From JABDMH01 sp965223165 (lineage in GTDB: Bacteria; Bacteroidota; Bacteroidia; Chitinophagales; Saprospiraceae): 64,000 nt of DNA. Of the stretch, positions 35,743-45,567 are shown piece after piece. A program made the position numbers and the translations under genes. Location of the stretch: positions 350,004 through 414,003 of the forward strand of contig CBDCVQ010000011.1 in the NCBI GenBank assembly GCA_965223165.1. Direction: 5' to 3'. A model generated the notes under the pieces. The model made no database searches. It was given only the letters and a program-made list of their open reading frames with translations, and was not told the origin of the DNA. How positions within the stretch are numbered: the first letter of the stretch is position 1; every line of letters starts with the position of its first letter.

Positions 35743-36474
35743 ATGAGAGCAAGCCTAATGACCATCGTTGCCCCGCTGATCTTTGTGACCTCAGCAGATT
35801 GCCAGAAAATGAAGCCGCAAGAGACCGAGGTCTGGGAGCCCGAGCCAGCGGTGGTCACCCCTGGCAAGGCCATGGCCCCTCCGTCGGATGCGATCGTCCT
35901 GTTTGATGGGAGCAACACGGATGCCTGGCAGCACAAGGACGGATCCGAGGTTGGGTGGACGATCGAGGGCGATGCCCTGGTGGTAGAGAAAGGCAAAGGC
36001 GGGATCTATACGAAGGAAAGCTTTGGTAGTGTGCAGCTGCACATCGAATGGCGTACGCCCGCGGTCGTCGAAGGCGAAGGACAGGGTCGCGGCAATAGCG
36101 GCATCTTTCTACAGAGCGTCTACGAACTGCAGGTACTGGACAGCTATCAAAATAGGACCTACTCCAATGGACAGGCGGGATCGATCTATAAGCAGGCCAT
36201 CCCGCTGGTCAATGCCTCCCGGAGACCGGGCGAGTGGCAGTCGTATGATATCATCTACCATGCTCCGACATTTGAGAGCGAAAGCGAGTATGCCACTCCA
36301 CCGACCATCACCGTCTTTCACAATGGCGTGCTGATACAGGACCACACCGTGATCAAAGGTGCCACTAAGTACATCGGACCGCCGACGGTCAAGCAGCATG
36401 GTGAAGCCCCCTTGATGCTGCAGGATCACAGCAATCCGACAGCCTTTCGCAATATCTGGCTCAGGAAGATATGA
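35743..36474 (+). CDS. DUF1080 (3-keto-disaccharide hydrolase) family protein
   Basis: The frame opens directly after the preceding stop, with GTG 35740 then ATG 35743; ATG is taken, giving 243 aa. A weak signal peptide (LMTIVAPLIFVTSADCQ) precedes the DUF1080 jelly-roll: IVLFDGSNTDAWQH, GNSGIFLQSVYELQVLDSY, AGSIYKQ, GEWQSYDIIYHAP, ITVFHNGVLIQDH and PLMLQDHSNPTAFRNIWLRKI. Family members cleave 3-keto-glycosides. The gene order oxidoreductase then DUF1080 suggests a two-step route: oxidation of a glycoside at C3 followed by cleavage (inference). Confidence 0.9.
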   Translation: MRASLMTIVAPLIFVTSADCQKMKPQETEVWEPEPAVVTPGKAMAPPSDAIVLFDGSNTDAWQHKDGSEVGWTIEGDALVVEKGKGGIYTKESFGSVQLHIEWRTPAVVEGEGQGRGNSGIFLQSVYELQVLDSYQNRTYSNGQAGSIYKQAIPLVNASRRPGEWQSYDIIYHAPTFESESEYATPPTITVFHNGVLIQDHTVIKGATKYIGPPTVKQHGEAPLMLQDHSNPTAFRNIWLRKI

Positions 36475-36480
36475 GGTAGG

Positions 36481-36582
36481 TATTTGTGGTTTTATGGTAT
36501 TGTGGTTTTATGGTATTGTGGTATTGTGGTTTTATGGTATTGTGGTTTTATGGTATTGTGGTTTTGGGGTTTTGGGGTTTTG
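36481..36582. repeat. 8-bp minisatellite (TTTATGGT / ATTGTGGT / TTTGGGGT)
   Basis: About 100 bp of 8-bp units. Their reverse complements (ACCATAAA, ACCACAAT, ACCCCAAA) match the array at 27930-28227. It also sits between convergent genes (DUF1080 and the 46-aa membrane peptide), starting 6 bp after the DUF1080 stop. Confidence 0.9.
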
Positions 36583-36593
36583 CAGGACCTGTG

Positions 36594-36734
36594 CTAGCCC
36601 TTCTGGTCAGCGGGCAGTTCTACTAGTTCGATGGGTTCAGCTACCATATCCGATTTATCGGTAGTGGCTTTGTACATCACAAAGGCGATCGTTGCCATGA
36701 CGACGATCAGCAGAATCAGTTTTAAAGTTCTCAT
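36594..36734 (-). CDS. Small single-pass membrane protein (46 aa), function unknown
   Basis: From ATG 36734 the minus strand encodes 46 residues. A basic start (MRTLK) leads into one hydrophobic helix (LILLIVVMATIAFVMY), then an acidic tail (KATTDKSDMVAEPIELVELPADQKG). The charge pattern predicts the N-terminus inside and the tail in the periplasm. It is too short for domain assignment. The clean membrane segment, in-frame stop and its own intergenic space support a real gene; nothing links it functionally to its neighbours. Confidence 0.55.
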   Translation of the reverse strand: MRTLKLILLIVVMATIAFVMYKATTDKSDMVAEPIELVELPADQKG

Positions 36735-36856
36735 TTCTAAAGGTTTATAGTTGGTTCACTATAATAAGGTTGTTGATCTAATGAGAAGTTTCGAATATAG
36801 GCACGAGGAAGGCAAAAATCCGACGAATACCGGTGCGGGATCGACGATGGGAGTCA

Positions 36857-37891
36857 CTAATGTAGCCGATAGTCCATCTTGTACCGTCGCTTATCCAGGT
36901 CCCGATAGAAGTCTTCGATGAAGCTCAGGGACTGGCTACGGCTCTTGGCGTTGAGGGGCTCAAAGGTCTGAATATATTCCAGATATCGCTTCTTGGTAGA
37001 AACATACTTGGCAAAGACCCGCTTCATCACCTTCTTGTTTCTTTCGAAACCCTGATATAGGCGCTTGACCACCCTCCCTTTGTCCAGACCGGGAAATGCA
37101 TACTCGGCTCGGACAAAGAGGGAGAAATCAAAGTCGTAGGGGATGGGCATCATCCGGGGTGCGTTGGTCTCGATTAGCTTGACATTATGTAGCTTGGCAA
37201 TGCTCATATCCCGATTGCCAATCATGTATTGAAACATCGCCACCAACTCATGCTGATAGGCGTCAATACCGTCACGACTGGTATTGTAGCACGAACACCA
37301 TTTGCCTCCCAGACGGTACTCCAGCTCCTTATCACTCTCGATGAGGATGCCAAAGCTCTCGATCTTCTCGCCGGTACGGGCATTGTGGTAGGTGATCGGA
37401 AAAAGCAAGGTGCGAAAGCTCTTGCTGGTCAGCATGCCATACATCTGATAGAGCATATATTCCTTGTAGACCAGTTGAAAGCTGTCCCGCCCCAGCAGAC
37501 AGTGGGTCACGAGCTTATACTCGTCGGTCTTGCGGAGATCGAGATCCTCCAGGTCATGCTTATTGAAGTCCAATTTGATCGGGGGAAAATCACATTCCCT
37601 TCGCCGAAAATTGCCTCGTGCCGAGACTTTTACCCGCAGGTTTTCGAGGGTCCTCGCCCCTGTCTCGATGCTAATCAACCCGTCGTATCGCGTCTGATTG
37701 AGCTTGCCCAAAATGACAGAGTCGATCTCGTAGGCTAGTGTGATGTGCTCGATGCCTTCTTCCTGTAGTTGTTGGAAGATGGTGGGGGCCTTGGTTTTGG
37801 TACTATCCGCCTGCGCCGACAAGTCGCCGAGCCACAATGCCCAACCGATCAGGAAGAGCACCCAACGGATATCGAGTCTGGCCCACAGCAT
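36857..37891 (-). CDS. Secreted protein, possibly CotH-kinase-like
   Basis: A 344-aa protein with a Sec signal (MLWARLDIRWVLFLIGWALWLGDLSAQ). I do not recognise a firm family. The layout is suggestive of the CotH/HipA-like kinase fold: a beta-rich start with KVSARGNFRRRECDFPPIKLDF, a YKEYMLYQMYGML helix, FGILIESDKEL, GNRDMSIAKLHN (putative catalytic loop) and MMPIPYDFDFSLF (putative metal-binding DFD). If right, it would phosphorylate or otherwise modify an exported protein. The gene is a single unit. Confidence 0.7.
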   Translation of the reverse strand: MLWARLDIRWVLFLIGWALWLGDLSAQADSTKTKAPTIFQQLQEEGIEHITLAYEIDSVILGKLNQTRYDGLISIETGARTLENLRVKVSARGNFRRRECDFPPIKLDFNKHDLEDLDLRKTDEYKLVTHCLLGRDSFQLVYKEYMLYQMYGMLTSKSFRTLLFPITYHNARTGEKIESFGILIESDKELEYRLGGKWCSCYNTSRDGIDAYQHELVAMFQYMIGNRDMSIAKLHNVKLIETNAPRMMPIPYDFDFSLFVRAEYAFPGLDKGRVVKRLYQGFERNKKVMKRVFAKYVSTKKRYLEYIQTFEPLNAKSRSQSLSFIEDFYRDLDKRRYKMDYRLH

Positions 37892-38110
37892 AGGATACTA
37901 ATGTGATTGACGCAGGATTGTTTAAAGTCCCAGCAGCAAAATAGTGACTTCGCTAGACGAATCGGGCGTCGGGATTGAGCGATCCTTGAGATACCTACCG
38001 ATCCCGGCAAGCAAGCCATTGAAGTGTGGCTACGACCCCTGTAGTGGTCAATGGAAGGATGGGAGCTTGAAAGAGGAGGCAACTCGAGGATTCAAAAACT
38101 ATCTTGCAGA

Positions 38111-38629
38111 ATGCACATGGACCTATCACAATGTCTAAAACGAATCTCCCTACTCACGATCTTGTTGTGGGCAGCCACTGCCGAAGGTCAGCATATAGCG
38201 GATGGGTTGTTTACGTGGTATGAGAACGACTCGGGCTCACGGGGTGTGTGCTTCATCCTACAAAAGAGTGCCGAAATTTCTCCAGCATTGATCGACGTTG
38301 ACTCCGCCGCCTTTTGGAGTTTAGGCGGTGAGCTTGTATCCAACCTTGATCTTAGTGCAACGGCAAATGGAACGCTGAAGATCTATCTCCGGTTTGAGCC
38401 CGCTTTCCCAGTCTACGTAGAGCGAATAGGCGTATTGAACATTCAATTGGGGGAGGACCAACGGAATTCAATCGTAACATCACTATCGAGATTAGGTGAA
38501 GCCTCTCCGGGCCTACATCGGGGGCAAACTGCCATTTGCGAGGGTATCATTTACCTCGATATCGCTAGAGGAAAGGCACGAGATATCCGAAATCTGAAGT
38601 TTGACCTTGCCCAAGGTGCGGCCGAATAA
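38111..38629 (+). CDS. Small secreted protein of unknown function
   Basis: From ATG 38111 (or 38117) a 172-aa protein with a Sec signal (KRISLLTILLWAATAEGQ). The frame continues open upstream to 38051, but without signal character. The mature part seems all beta, with no recognised motif. The flanks do not suggest an operon. It is convergent with the giant SprB-repeat gene. Confidence 0.55.
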   Translation: MHMDLSQCLKRISLLTILLWAATAEGQHIADGLFTWYENDSGSRGVCFILQKSAEISPALIDVDSAAFWSLGGELVSNLDLSATANGTLKIYLRFEPAFPVYVERIGVLNIQLGEDQRNSIVTSLSRLGEASPGLHRGQTAICEGIIYLDIARGKARDIRNLKFDLAQGAAE

Positions 38630-38739
38630 AGTGGACGCACATTGGCCGGAGGTATTTCACTACCGACTCTTGAGCTAAGCTAATCACGACGACAGGCGCT
38701 CTCCGTTGTCAAGTACGTCATGGCAGGGCGGACATCCCC

Positions 38740-41700
38740 TCAGCGCGTAATCACCACACTCTTGGTCAGCACCTCATTGCCAGCTACGAAGACCAAATAA
38801 TACGTATCGCTAGACAGATGGGTGAGATCAAAGGATAGGGTCCCAATCTCCGTCTGTGCTACTTGTTGTGCACTGATGGGCTGTCCGTGGGTCGCCTCAT
38901 AGATGCGTACATGGATATCCGCTTCGCGAGTGAGTTCGTAATCGCATTGGAAGGCACCGTCATTGGGATTGGGTCTGATCACCAGGGACCGGATCACCCT
39001 CGATGGGCCAGCCGATGTGGGGAATGGGGCCCCTTCAGCGAGGATCTCAATCTCTTTGCTCAATCGATAGTCACACCCCTGCCAATGCCCGATCATGGTC
39101 ACTTCATATAGGCCGGGATGCTCGGCCTCAAATGTAATCCGATTGAGAAAAGAATCGACGGCTGTGAGGCTGTCGGCAGATACCTCCCATCGAATCTCCG
39201 AGGCAGGCCAAGAGACATCGACCGCGTGGAATGCCTCCTTGACATAACCAAAACTGGGTAGCAGAAAATTGAAATGGACCGCATCTTCGACGATCGTCGT
39301 CTGAAAAGAGTCCTGATAGGTGCAACCTGACAGGCTGGTCGCCTCCAGATGAACGGCCATTTCGCGATCGACCGTCAAGGAGGGTCCCTGGACGGTACTG
39401 TTTCCATCGATCGTCCACAGATAGCTGAAGGTGGTGTCCTCCATAGTCACATCAAATGAGCCACCCAGGCAGAAGGGCAATACGCCATCCTGCAAAAAGT
39501 CGATCTGGATGGGGTTGGCAGTCACAGCCGGCAAATCGACTCGCATAGAATCCGCACAAGTGCCTGCCTCAATGTGCAGTTGATGAGATCCAGCCGTCAA
39601 ACCCACAATGGTGACGGTGTCCTCGACCACCAAATAACTCGCTTGCGAACTGGACATAAATGAGTATTTACCCGTCCCAGCGTCAGGCAAGAGTAGACGG
39701 ACCTGGCCTCCTACTGTCTCACACTCAACCGTGTCGACCGACAACACTCGGGCCTGAAAGCGCTCTGCGGAGACCAGGGTCACACTGGTATCAAGCGGGC
39801 AATGTCCATCATCAGCCAACACAGCAACACTATAGGTGCCCTCGGGAAGATCTGTGAAGTGTCCGTCCAGGCTCAAGCCCAAATCTGGACTAAGGTATGT
39901 ATAGGACTGGGCTGCCAAGAAGGATATGCTGCCATCGCTCGCACTGCAACCCGTGGGAGGGGCCAGCATGATCTCGTCGACGATGGGTCGGCTGCCCAGT
40001 GTCCCGACGGTCAAGGTATCCGGCTCCAGACAAAAGCCTTCCACCGAGATCTGTGCCTCTGAACCGGGCGTCCATCGGATGACCTTGGCCGTGTCACCGG
40101 TAGACCACAGGACATCGTAAGGGCTGTTGATCGTCAGGACCAATGGATCACCCACGCAACGCAGTGTGTCATCTGACTTTTCGATGGTGGCATCCAAGGA
40201 TTGATCCGCAAGCGCAATCTCCTTAGTGAAAATGCACCCATCTCCGGCGGACTCGCGCACGAAGAACTGCTTCAAGCCGGGACTCAGCTGTTCGAACAAA
40301 GGCTCTTGCACCCATTGCAACCCATCGCGGCTATATTCATATGGACCATCGGTGCTAGTCACATTGATATAGATGGATCCATCGCTCTGACCACACCGGG
40401 GCTCTTGCCGCAGGTCCAGGGTAAAGTCAATTTGACCCTGGCTTTGACCGACGGTATAGTTTTCGCGAGCGCTGCAGGTGCTAGACCGTATTTCAAAGGA
40501 ATGTGTACCTGCATGCAGGCCTGTCACAGCGATTTTGTCCCCACGGCGATAAGGCTGCCAGGGCTGCTGGGTGCCGGTCCGAAATTCGACTGCAGCGCTA
40601 AACACTTCTACAGTTAGCTCGCCATTCGGTTCCTGATTGCAATCGTCGTCTTTGGTCGTCACGGCGTAGTTGAGCGCCTCCGATGGGTCGATGGTGAGTG
40701 TTCGCAGGGTTCGCTCGCAGATCCCCTGTTTTCGCACATATACCTTGTATCGGCCTGGCGCCAATCCCTGTAGCAAACTGCCGGTGGTCCACTGCACAGT
40801 GCCGGTACCCTCGAGCTCTAGCCCCATCGACAGTCCGGCCGGCCGCTCGAAAGAGACCTCTCCATCGGACAGGCCACAGCTGGTGTGGCTCCGTACCGAC
40901 GCCTTTATCTGCGACAGGTCATCGTCGGCGACGGCCACTTCTTCGAGGGTGGTGGTACAAGTCCCATTCCGCTCCCGGACACGAGGGCGATAGGTGCCCT
41001 TGCTCAACCCGTTGAACAGTCCATCGCGTTGCCATTGCTGGCCGTCCAGGCTAAATTCAAAATCACCGCTCCCCCCGCTGGCCGACAGTTCGATAAGGCC
41101 ATCATTGCCACAGAAGGCGTCCTGCGCAGCTTTCACTTGTGCATTGAATGTCTGATTGGAGCCCACCCGAACAAAAGCGTCAAAACCATAGCATTTTCTC
41201 TGATCCCGTGCCCACACCTGATAACGGCCCGCTCGCACGGCTGCAAACTCGCCATCGGCCATCCATCCTGAGAGGTTATCGCCAGCTGTATTATACAGTG
41301 CATACTCAAAAGGACCGTAGGAGCCGCTCGCTTTCGAATCGATCCTGCCATTGGCATTACCACAATCCGCCGCATCGATATCTGTAACCTTGAGCGAAAC
41401 CGACTCCGAGGGTGCTAATTCGACGGTCGAGGAGGCCAGCATGCATCCCGGAAAGTCACGGTCGCGGACAAAGTACTGATATGTGCCAGGGCGTAGGTTG
41501 GGGAATCCTTTGTGATTGCGCCATCGCAAGTTGCCCACCTTATATTCGTAGCGTCCCGACCCCCCTTGGGCAAGTACGTTGATGACGCCATTGTTCTTCC
41601 CGCAAGTGGGTTGTACGATGGTCGCATCGAGCGTCAGAGGGGGCAGATAATCGACCCTGGCATCCAACGTGATCTGTAGGTTTGTGTTTTGCTGATCTCG

Positions 41701-44700
41701 TACCCAAACCTGATGCTGACCATAGGCCAACCCGGTAAACGTGGGGGAGAGTTGCCAATTTTGGCCGTCGAGGCTGTACGCATAGCTGCCGCTGCCCCCT
41801 TCGGTCACCTGCACGGTCAAGGTACCCTTGGGTAAGGGATCGCATTGCGCCACTCCTTGCGCTTGGACACTGGCGATAATAATTACCTCTTCGATTTCAA
41901 CCTTCCGCGTTCGGCTGCAAGTCCCATCAACGGCCCGAAGGTCAATCGTGTAGGTATTAGGAGCAAGATTGTCGTAGGTGACTTGCGAGGCAACCACAGA
42001 CCACTGACCGGTCACCGGATGCCGTGCCTCGACCGTGCCATTGGAGGAAATAGCTACCGTGATGGATCCATTGTCCTGGCCGCGATCGGAAGGGATCACG
42101 TTGAGCTGGTACTGTACCCTGGTAGACGGTAGGATGTCAAAGCTATCAGACACATCCCAGCAGCTGCGGTCGTAAGCGCTTCGAATTGTCGCCGCATAGC
42201 TGCCCGGTGAAAGGTCCAGCAGCTCCAAGTGGGTAGACCAACTTGTCCCATCCAAGCTCACCTCGGGCGGATGCGCCAGACCCACAGCACTCAGCTGGAC
42301 CGCTCCATTGATTTGACCGCAGGTGGTGTGTACAATCTGTGCAACCTCCGTGCTGAAGGGCCCGGACCTGGCGATACTAATATTTTTGGTGACCGGGCAG
42401 GTACCGTCCGTATTCCTCACTTGAATGGCGAAGGGACCGGCTGCCAAATCGGGGTAGTCTCGAACGGAAGACCAGCTCGCTCCCCCATCGGTGCTGTATT
42501 CGTATTGACCGGTACTGCCTTGCGGACTGAGCGTCACCCGACCATTATGGAAGCCGCAAGCAGTATGGATGACCTGCGTGTTTGTGGTAATCGAGTCCGA
42601 GGGATTGACCTGAAAAGGAGTACCCGACGTCTCACATTGGCCGGCTACACGCACCCATGGTGTATGAGACATTCCTGCCAGCCCCCCAAAATTGGGACTT
42701 GCCTGCCAGGTCAGGCCATCCAGGCTATATTCGAAAGGTAAAGTACTGCCGCTCCCCGCCAGCACGACCGACCCGTTCGCAAGACCGCAGGTGGTATGGA
42801 CGACCGTAGTGGCCGAGACGGAAGGCGGATTCTTGGCCGCCACTGTGGTCATCAGATCCCGGAGGCAGGTCTGGTCAACTGTACGTACTGCGACAAGATG
42901 ATCACCTGCACCGACTCCTTTGATGGTGTAGGAGCCCCCATTCATAGGCATCCACAGGTTAAGCACAAAATCGAGCACCTCAAGTCCCACGCTACCAATA
43001 CCACTGACTGTCAGGGTGCCATCCTGGAGGCCACAAGTCGATGGCTGCTGACTAAAGGACAAAGAGGTGATGGTCGATGATGGATCTACGGTGATGGTGG
43101 TTACACTATCCAGACAAGTGGCATCGTTAGCGTCACGCACATAACCCTTGTAAGTACCTGGTGACAAGCCGGAGAAAACGTCGGTAGCGCTATAATTTCC
43201 ATTTTGCCAGCGATACTCATAACTCCCACTACCACCCGAGCCGGAAAGAGTCACACTCCCATTAGACTCATTGCATGAAGTGTGCGTAATGGACGATGCC
43301 GCGACAACAGCGGACGAGGCCTTGACCTCCACCGACCTGGCAAGACCGCAACGACCGTCAGCGGTATCAATCACCTCCACGGTATAAAAACCACTCGATA
43401 GATTGCTCCACTGACCTACCCGATCGCGACTGATGAATTGGTTGCCCTTGGAGAATCGAAAGTCATAGCCACCGGAACCTCCCGTACCCTGTACCGAAAT
43501 AGCACCATTGTCTCGACCACAAGAGGTGTGTACCAGATTTGTCACGGTGAAGTCGATGCTTGTTGAAGTCAAAACAGTAATGGTCCCGGTGGTTGTCAAA
43601 CAACTCCCATCATCCTTTCTAGCCGCAAAGGTGTAGTCACCGGCTGCCAAATCTTGAAATCGGTTACTGCTCTGAAAAACTCCTCCGTTCATCTGGTATT
43701 CATAGGGCCCACCTCCCACACCAGAAACCGCCAGCTCCACCCATCCGTTGTCAAGACCGCAAGAAGTGTGTTTGACCGTGGAGTCTATGGTCAATCCTCC
43801 GATACTTTCCACATTGATCATCTGGCTAACCTGACAGGTACCATCCAAAGCCTCCGCTTTGATCTCATAGGCCCCATATCCGACGTTGTTTACCGGATAG
43901 ACCAAGGTGCCCGAGAATGGCGTACTCCATCTTTGCGACTTGACTTCGAAGAACCTGGCGCTGCCCGGTGTCTCGAAGACGGCTGTGATGTCTCCATCGA
44001 GCAATCCACAAGTGGCGGGATCTGAAGTAAGGCTACTAATACTCAAAGGAGTAGAGGGATCAATGCTAAACGGAGCACTCACGTTTTGCATGCAGGTCAT
44101 ATCCATAATGTCATTGATCCGAATCTTGAATGTGTGTGGACCCAAATCATCGTATTCAAACTGTCCGATGTCCCGCAGAAAAGCCAGGCTGCTGCTCACC
44201 ACATTGTCATTGGAATCCAAGAGTCGAAAACCGTAGTCGCCGGAGCCGCCTATACCCACAAAACGAACCGCCCCGTCATCCTGACCACACGTAGTGCCGT
44301 CGGTGGCATTGACCACCACATCCAATGGTTGGCCTCCTTTAATGGGGATAGAGGCACGACGGCTGGTGCACTTCTCTAGGATGATGGTATCCTCCAGACC
44401 CGGATAATAGGTCTTGTTGTTTACCCAGATCGGTTCGAGTCCGGTAAAGATGCCATTGTTGGAATAGGTATACGTGTTCGTGGATTCCTCAAAGACATAA
44501 TAGCGGGTATTTTGCACCACTTGGGGAAGATCGGCCTTGTACAATTCGACCCGAGTGGCGGTCAGGTCGTCACAGGTGGCATTGGTGATGTCCGAAATCC
44601 TGACGGGGTCCTTGTCGGAATCCAAAATTTGGAAGGCCGCACCCATCACTGGGCAAAGATCGGGCCCCTGCCGAATAACGGGGATATAGGTTCCTTCGGA

Positions 44701-45567
44701 TAGCGTCTTAAATTCTGGGGAAGATTGCCATGGCACAACTAGTATGCCTGATCGATAAAGCGCAAACTCATAATTCAAGCCCTGGATCGTCGGTGCCAGC
44801 AATACCTCCCCCAGTGGCCTATTACAAAATGTATGACGCTGTATGATGGCATTGACGTCGTACGCGGGCGGGCTGGAAGGTTGTATAGTCACCACCGGAC
44901 CCACCTTTGAACACGCGTGCAAATCCTCGGCCCTAATATGCGGTGTATAATCTCCGGGGGCAAGGCCGGAGAAAGTAGCGGATGATGACCATGAAACCCC
45001 ATCCAGACTATACTCGTAACCGCTATTCTTGAAGGAAAAATCAATCTCGCCATTGTCCTCATTACAGCGAGTGTCCTTTTTCACCACTGTGATGTCAATC
45101 GGATTTACCGAGGCATTTACGGTATGCATTCCCAAGTCCACGACGCAGGGATTGTTGGGATCCATATGATCCTCGATACTGACACGGTAGGTACCGGCCG
45201 GGATCGGTCCGACGTTTTGCGCACTAAGGATGCCGAGGAGCCCCCTCAAGTCCACCACGTGTGGTCCAACCCTCACTACGATGCCATCGATGTTGATGCC
45301 CTGATTATTCATATTGAAGGCCACTCCCACAATTCCATTGTCAAGGCCACACCGCGTGTGCCAGATCCGATAGACATAGGCATCCATGACACGGCATGCA
45401 ACGCCCTCCAGTGAAACACTTACGGCACTCCTAGCAGATATCCCCGCCAAAGAATCCGTTATCATCCCAGGTGCACCGATGTCACTAGGATCCGAAACAT
45501 TGCCCGCCGAAATACCTTCCAAAAAAAAGGCGAGGGTAATCATCAGAGTTGCTAAGAAAAGCTTCAT
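38740..45567 (-). CDS. Giant SprB-repeat surface adhesin with T9SS sorting domain
   Basis: Start ATG 45567 gives a signal peptide (MKLFLATLMITLAFFLEGISAG) and a 2275-aa protein; the open frame runs 65 residues further upstream without signal features. The body has about 22-24 repeats of about 80-90 residues of the SprB type. Each opens with a Cys motif such as HTSCGLDNG, continues G.G.GSYEYS.DG..W, then F.GL..GTY...VRD..GTC with a second Cys. One repeat has lost its first Cys (IPSDRGQDNG). The last about 90 residues are a type A T9SS sorting domain (SLVIRPNPNDGAFQCDY ... LTKSVVITR). SprB in Flavobacterium is the mobile cell-surface gliding adhesin; a similar adhesion or motility role is likely here. 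Confidence 0.88.
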   Translation of the reverse strand: MKLFLATLMITLAFFLEGISAGNVSDPSDIGAPGMITDSLAGISARSAVSVSLEGVACRVMDAYVYRIWHTRCGLDNGIVGVAFNMNNQGINIDGIVVRVGPHVVDLRGLLGILSAQNVGPIPAGTYRVSIEDHMDPNNPCVVDLGMHTVNASVNPIDITVVKKDTRCNEDNGEIDFSFKNSGYEYSLDGVSWSSSATFSGLAPGDYTPHIRAEDLHACSKVGPVVTIQPSSPPAYDVNAIIQRHTFCNRPLGEVLLAPTIQGLNYEFALYRSGILVVPWQSSPEFKTLSEGTYIPVIRQGPDLCPVMGAAFQILDSDKDPVRISDITNATCDDLTATRVELYKADLPQVVQNTRYYVFEESTNTYTYSNNGIFTGLEPIWVNNKTYYPGLEDTIILEKCTSRRASIPIKGGQPLDVVVNATDGTTCGQDDGAVRFVGIGGSGDYGFRLLDSNDNVVSSSLAFLRDIGQFEYDDLGPHTFKIRINDIMDMTCMQNVSAPFSIDPSTPLSISSLTSDPATCGLLDGDITAVFETPGSARFFEVKSQRWSTPFSGTLVYPVNNVGYGAYEIKAEALDGTCQVSQMINVESIGGLTIDSTVKHTSCGLDNGWVELAVSGVGGGPYEYQMNGGVFQSSNRFQDLAAGDYTFAARKDDGSCLTTTGTITVLTSTSIDFTVTNLVHTSCGRDNGAISVQGTGGSGGYDFRFSKGNQFISRDRVGQWSNLSSGFYTVEVIDTADGRCGLARSVEVKASSAVVAASSITHTSCNESNGSVTLSGSGGSGSYEYRWQNGNYSATDVFSGLSPGTYKGYVRDANDATCLDSVTTITVDPSSTITSLSFSQQPSTCGLQDGTLTVSGIGSVGLEVLDFVLNLWMPMNGGSYTIKGVGAGDHLVAVRTVDQTCLRDLMTTVAAKNPPSVSATTVVHTTCGLANGSVVLAGSGSTLPFEYSLDGLTWQASPNFGGLAGMSHTPWVRVAGQCETSGTPFQVNPSDSITTNTQVIHTACGFHNGRVTLSPQGSTGQYEYSTDGGASWSSVRDYPDLAAGPFAIQVRNTDGTCPVTKNISIARSGPFSTEVAQIVHTTCGQINGAVQLSAVGLAHPPEVSLDGTSWSTHLELLDLSPGSYAATIRSAYDRSCWDVSDSFDILPSTRVQYQLNVIPSDRGQDNGSITVAISSNGTVEARHPVTGQWSVVASQVTYDNLAPNTYTIDLRAVDGTCSRTRKVEIEEVIIIASVQAQGVAQCDPLPKGTLTVQVTEGGSGSYAYSLDGQNWQLSPTFTGLAYGQHQVWVRDQQNTNLQITLDARVDYLPPLTLDATIVQPTCGKNNGVINVLAQGGSGRYEYKVGNLRWRNHKGFPNLRPGTYQYFVRDRDFPGCMLASSTVELAPSESVSLKVTDIDAADCGNANGRIDSKASGSYGPFEYALYNTAGDNLSGWMADGEFAAVRAGRYQVWARDQRKCYGFDAFVRVGSNQTFNAQVKAAQDAFCGNDGLIELSASGGSGDFEFSLDGQQWQRDGLFNGLSKGTYRPRVRERNGTCTTTLEEVAVADDDLSQIKASVRSHTSCGLSDGEVSFERPAGLSMGLELEGTGTVQWTTGSLLQGLAPGRYKVYVRKQGICERTLRTLTIDPSEALNYAVTTKDDDCNQEPNGELTVEVFSAAVEFRTGTQQPWQPYRRGDKIAVTGLHAGTHSFEIRSSTCSARENYTVGQSQGQIDFTLDLRQEPRCGQSDGSIYINVTSTDGPYEYSRDGLQWVQEPLFEQLSPGLKQFFVRESAGDGCIFTKEIALADQSLDATIEKSDDTLRCVGDPLVLTINSPYDVLWSTGDTAKVIRWTPGSEAQISVEGFCLEPDTLTVGTLGSRPIVDEIMLAPPTGCSASDGSISFLAAQSYTYLSPDLGLSLDGHFTDLPEGTYSVAVLADDGHCPLDTSVTLVSAERFQARVLSVDTVECETVGGQVRLLLPDAGTGKYSFMSSSQASYLVVEDTVTIVGLTAGSHQLHIEAGTCADSMRVDLPAVTANPIQIDFLQDGVLPFCLGGSFDVTMEDTTFSYLWTIDGNSTVQGPSLTVDREMAVHLEATSLSGCTYQDSFQTTIVEDAVHFNFLLPSFGYVKEAFHAVDVSWPASEIRWEVSADSLTAVDSFLNRITFEAEHPGLYEVTMIGHWQGCDYRLSKEIEILAEGAPFPTSAGPSRVIRSLVIRPNPNDGAFQCDYELTREADIHVRIYEATHGQPISAQQVAQTEIGTLSFDLTHLSSDTYYLVFVAGNEVLTKSVVITR

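Noticed and set aside
36481..36582. Telomere-like or G-quadruplex repeat (TTTGGGGT units)
   Set aside because: Only two units are G-rich; the array is otherwise the same 8-bp minisatellite as at 27930-28227.
38051..38110. Upstream extension of the small secreted protein
   Set aside because: The extension places 20 polar residues before the signal peptide; ATG 38111 gives a normal exported protein.
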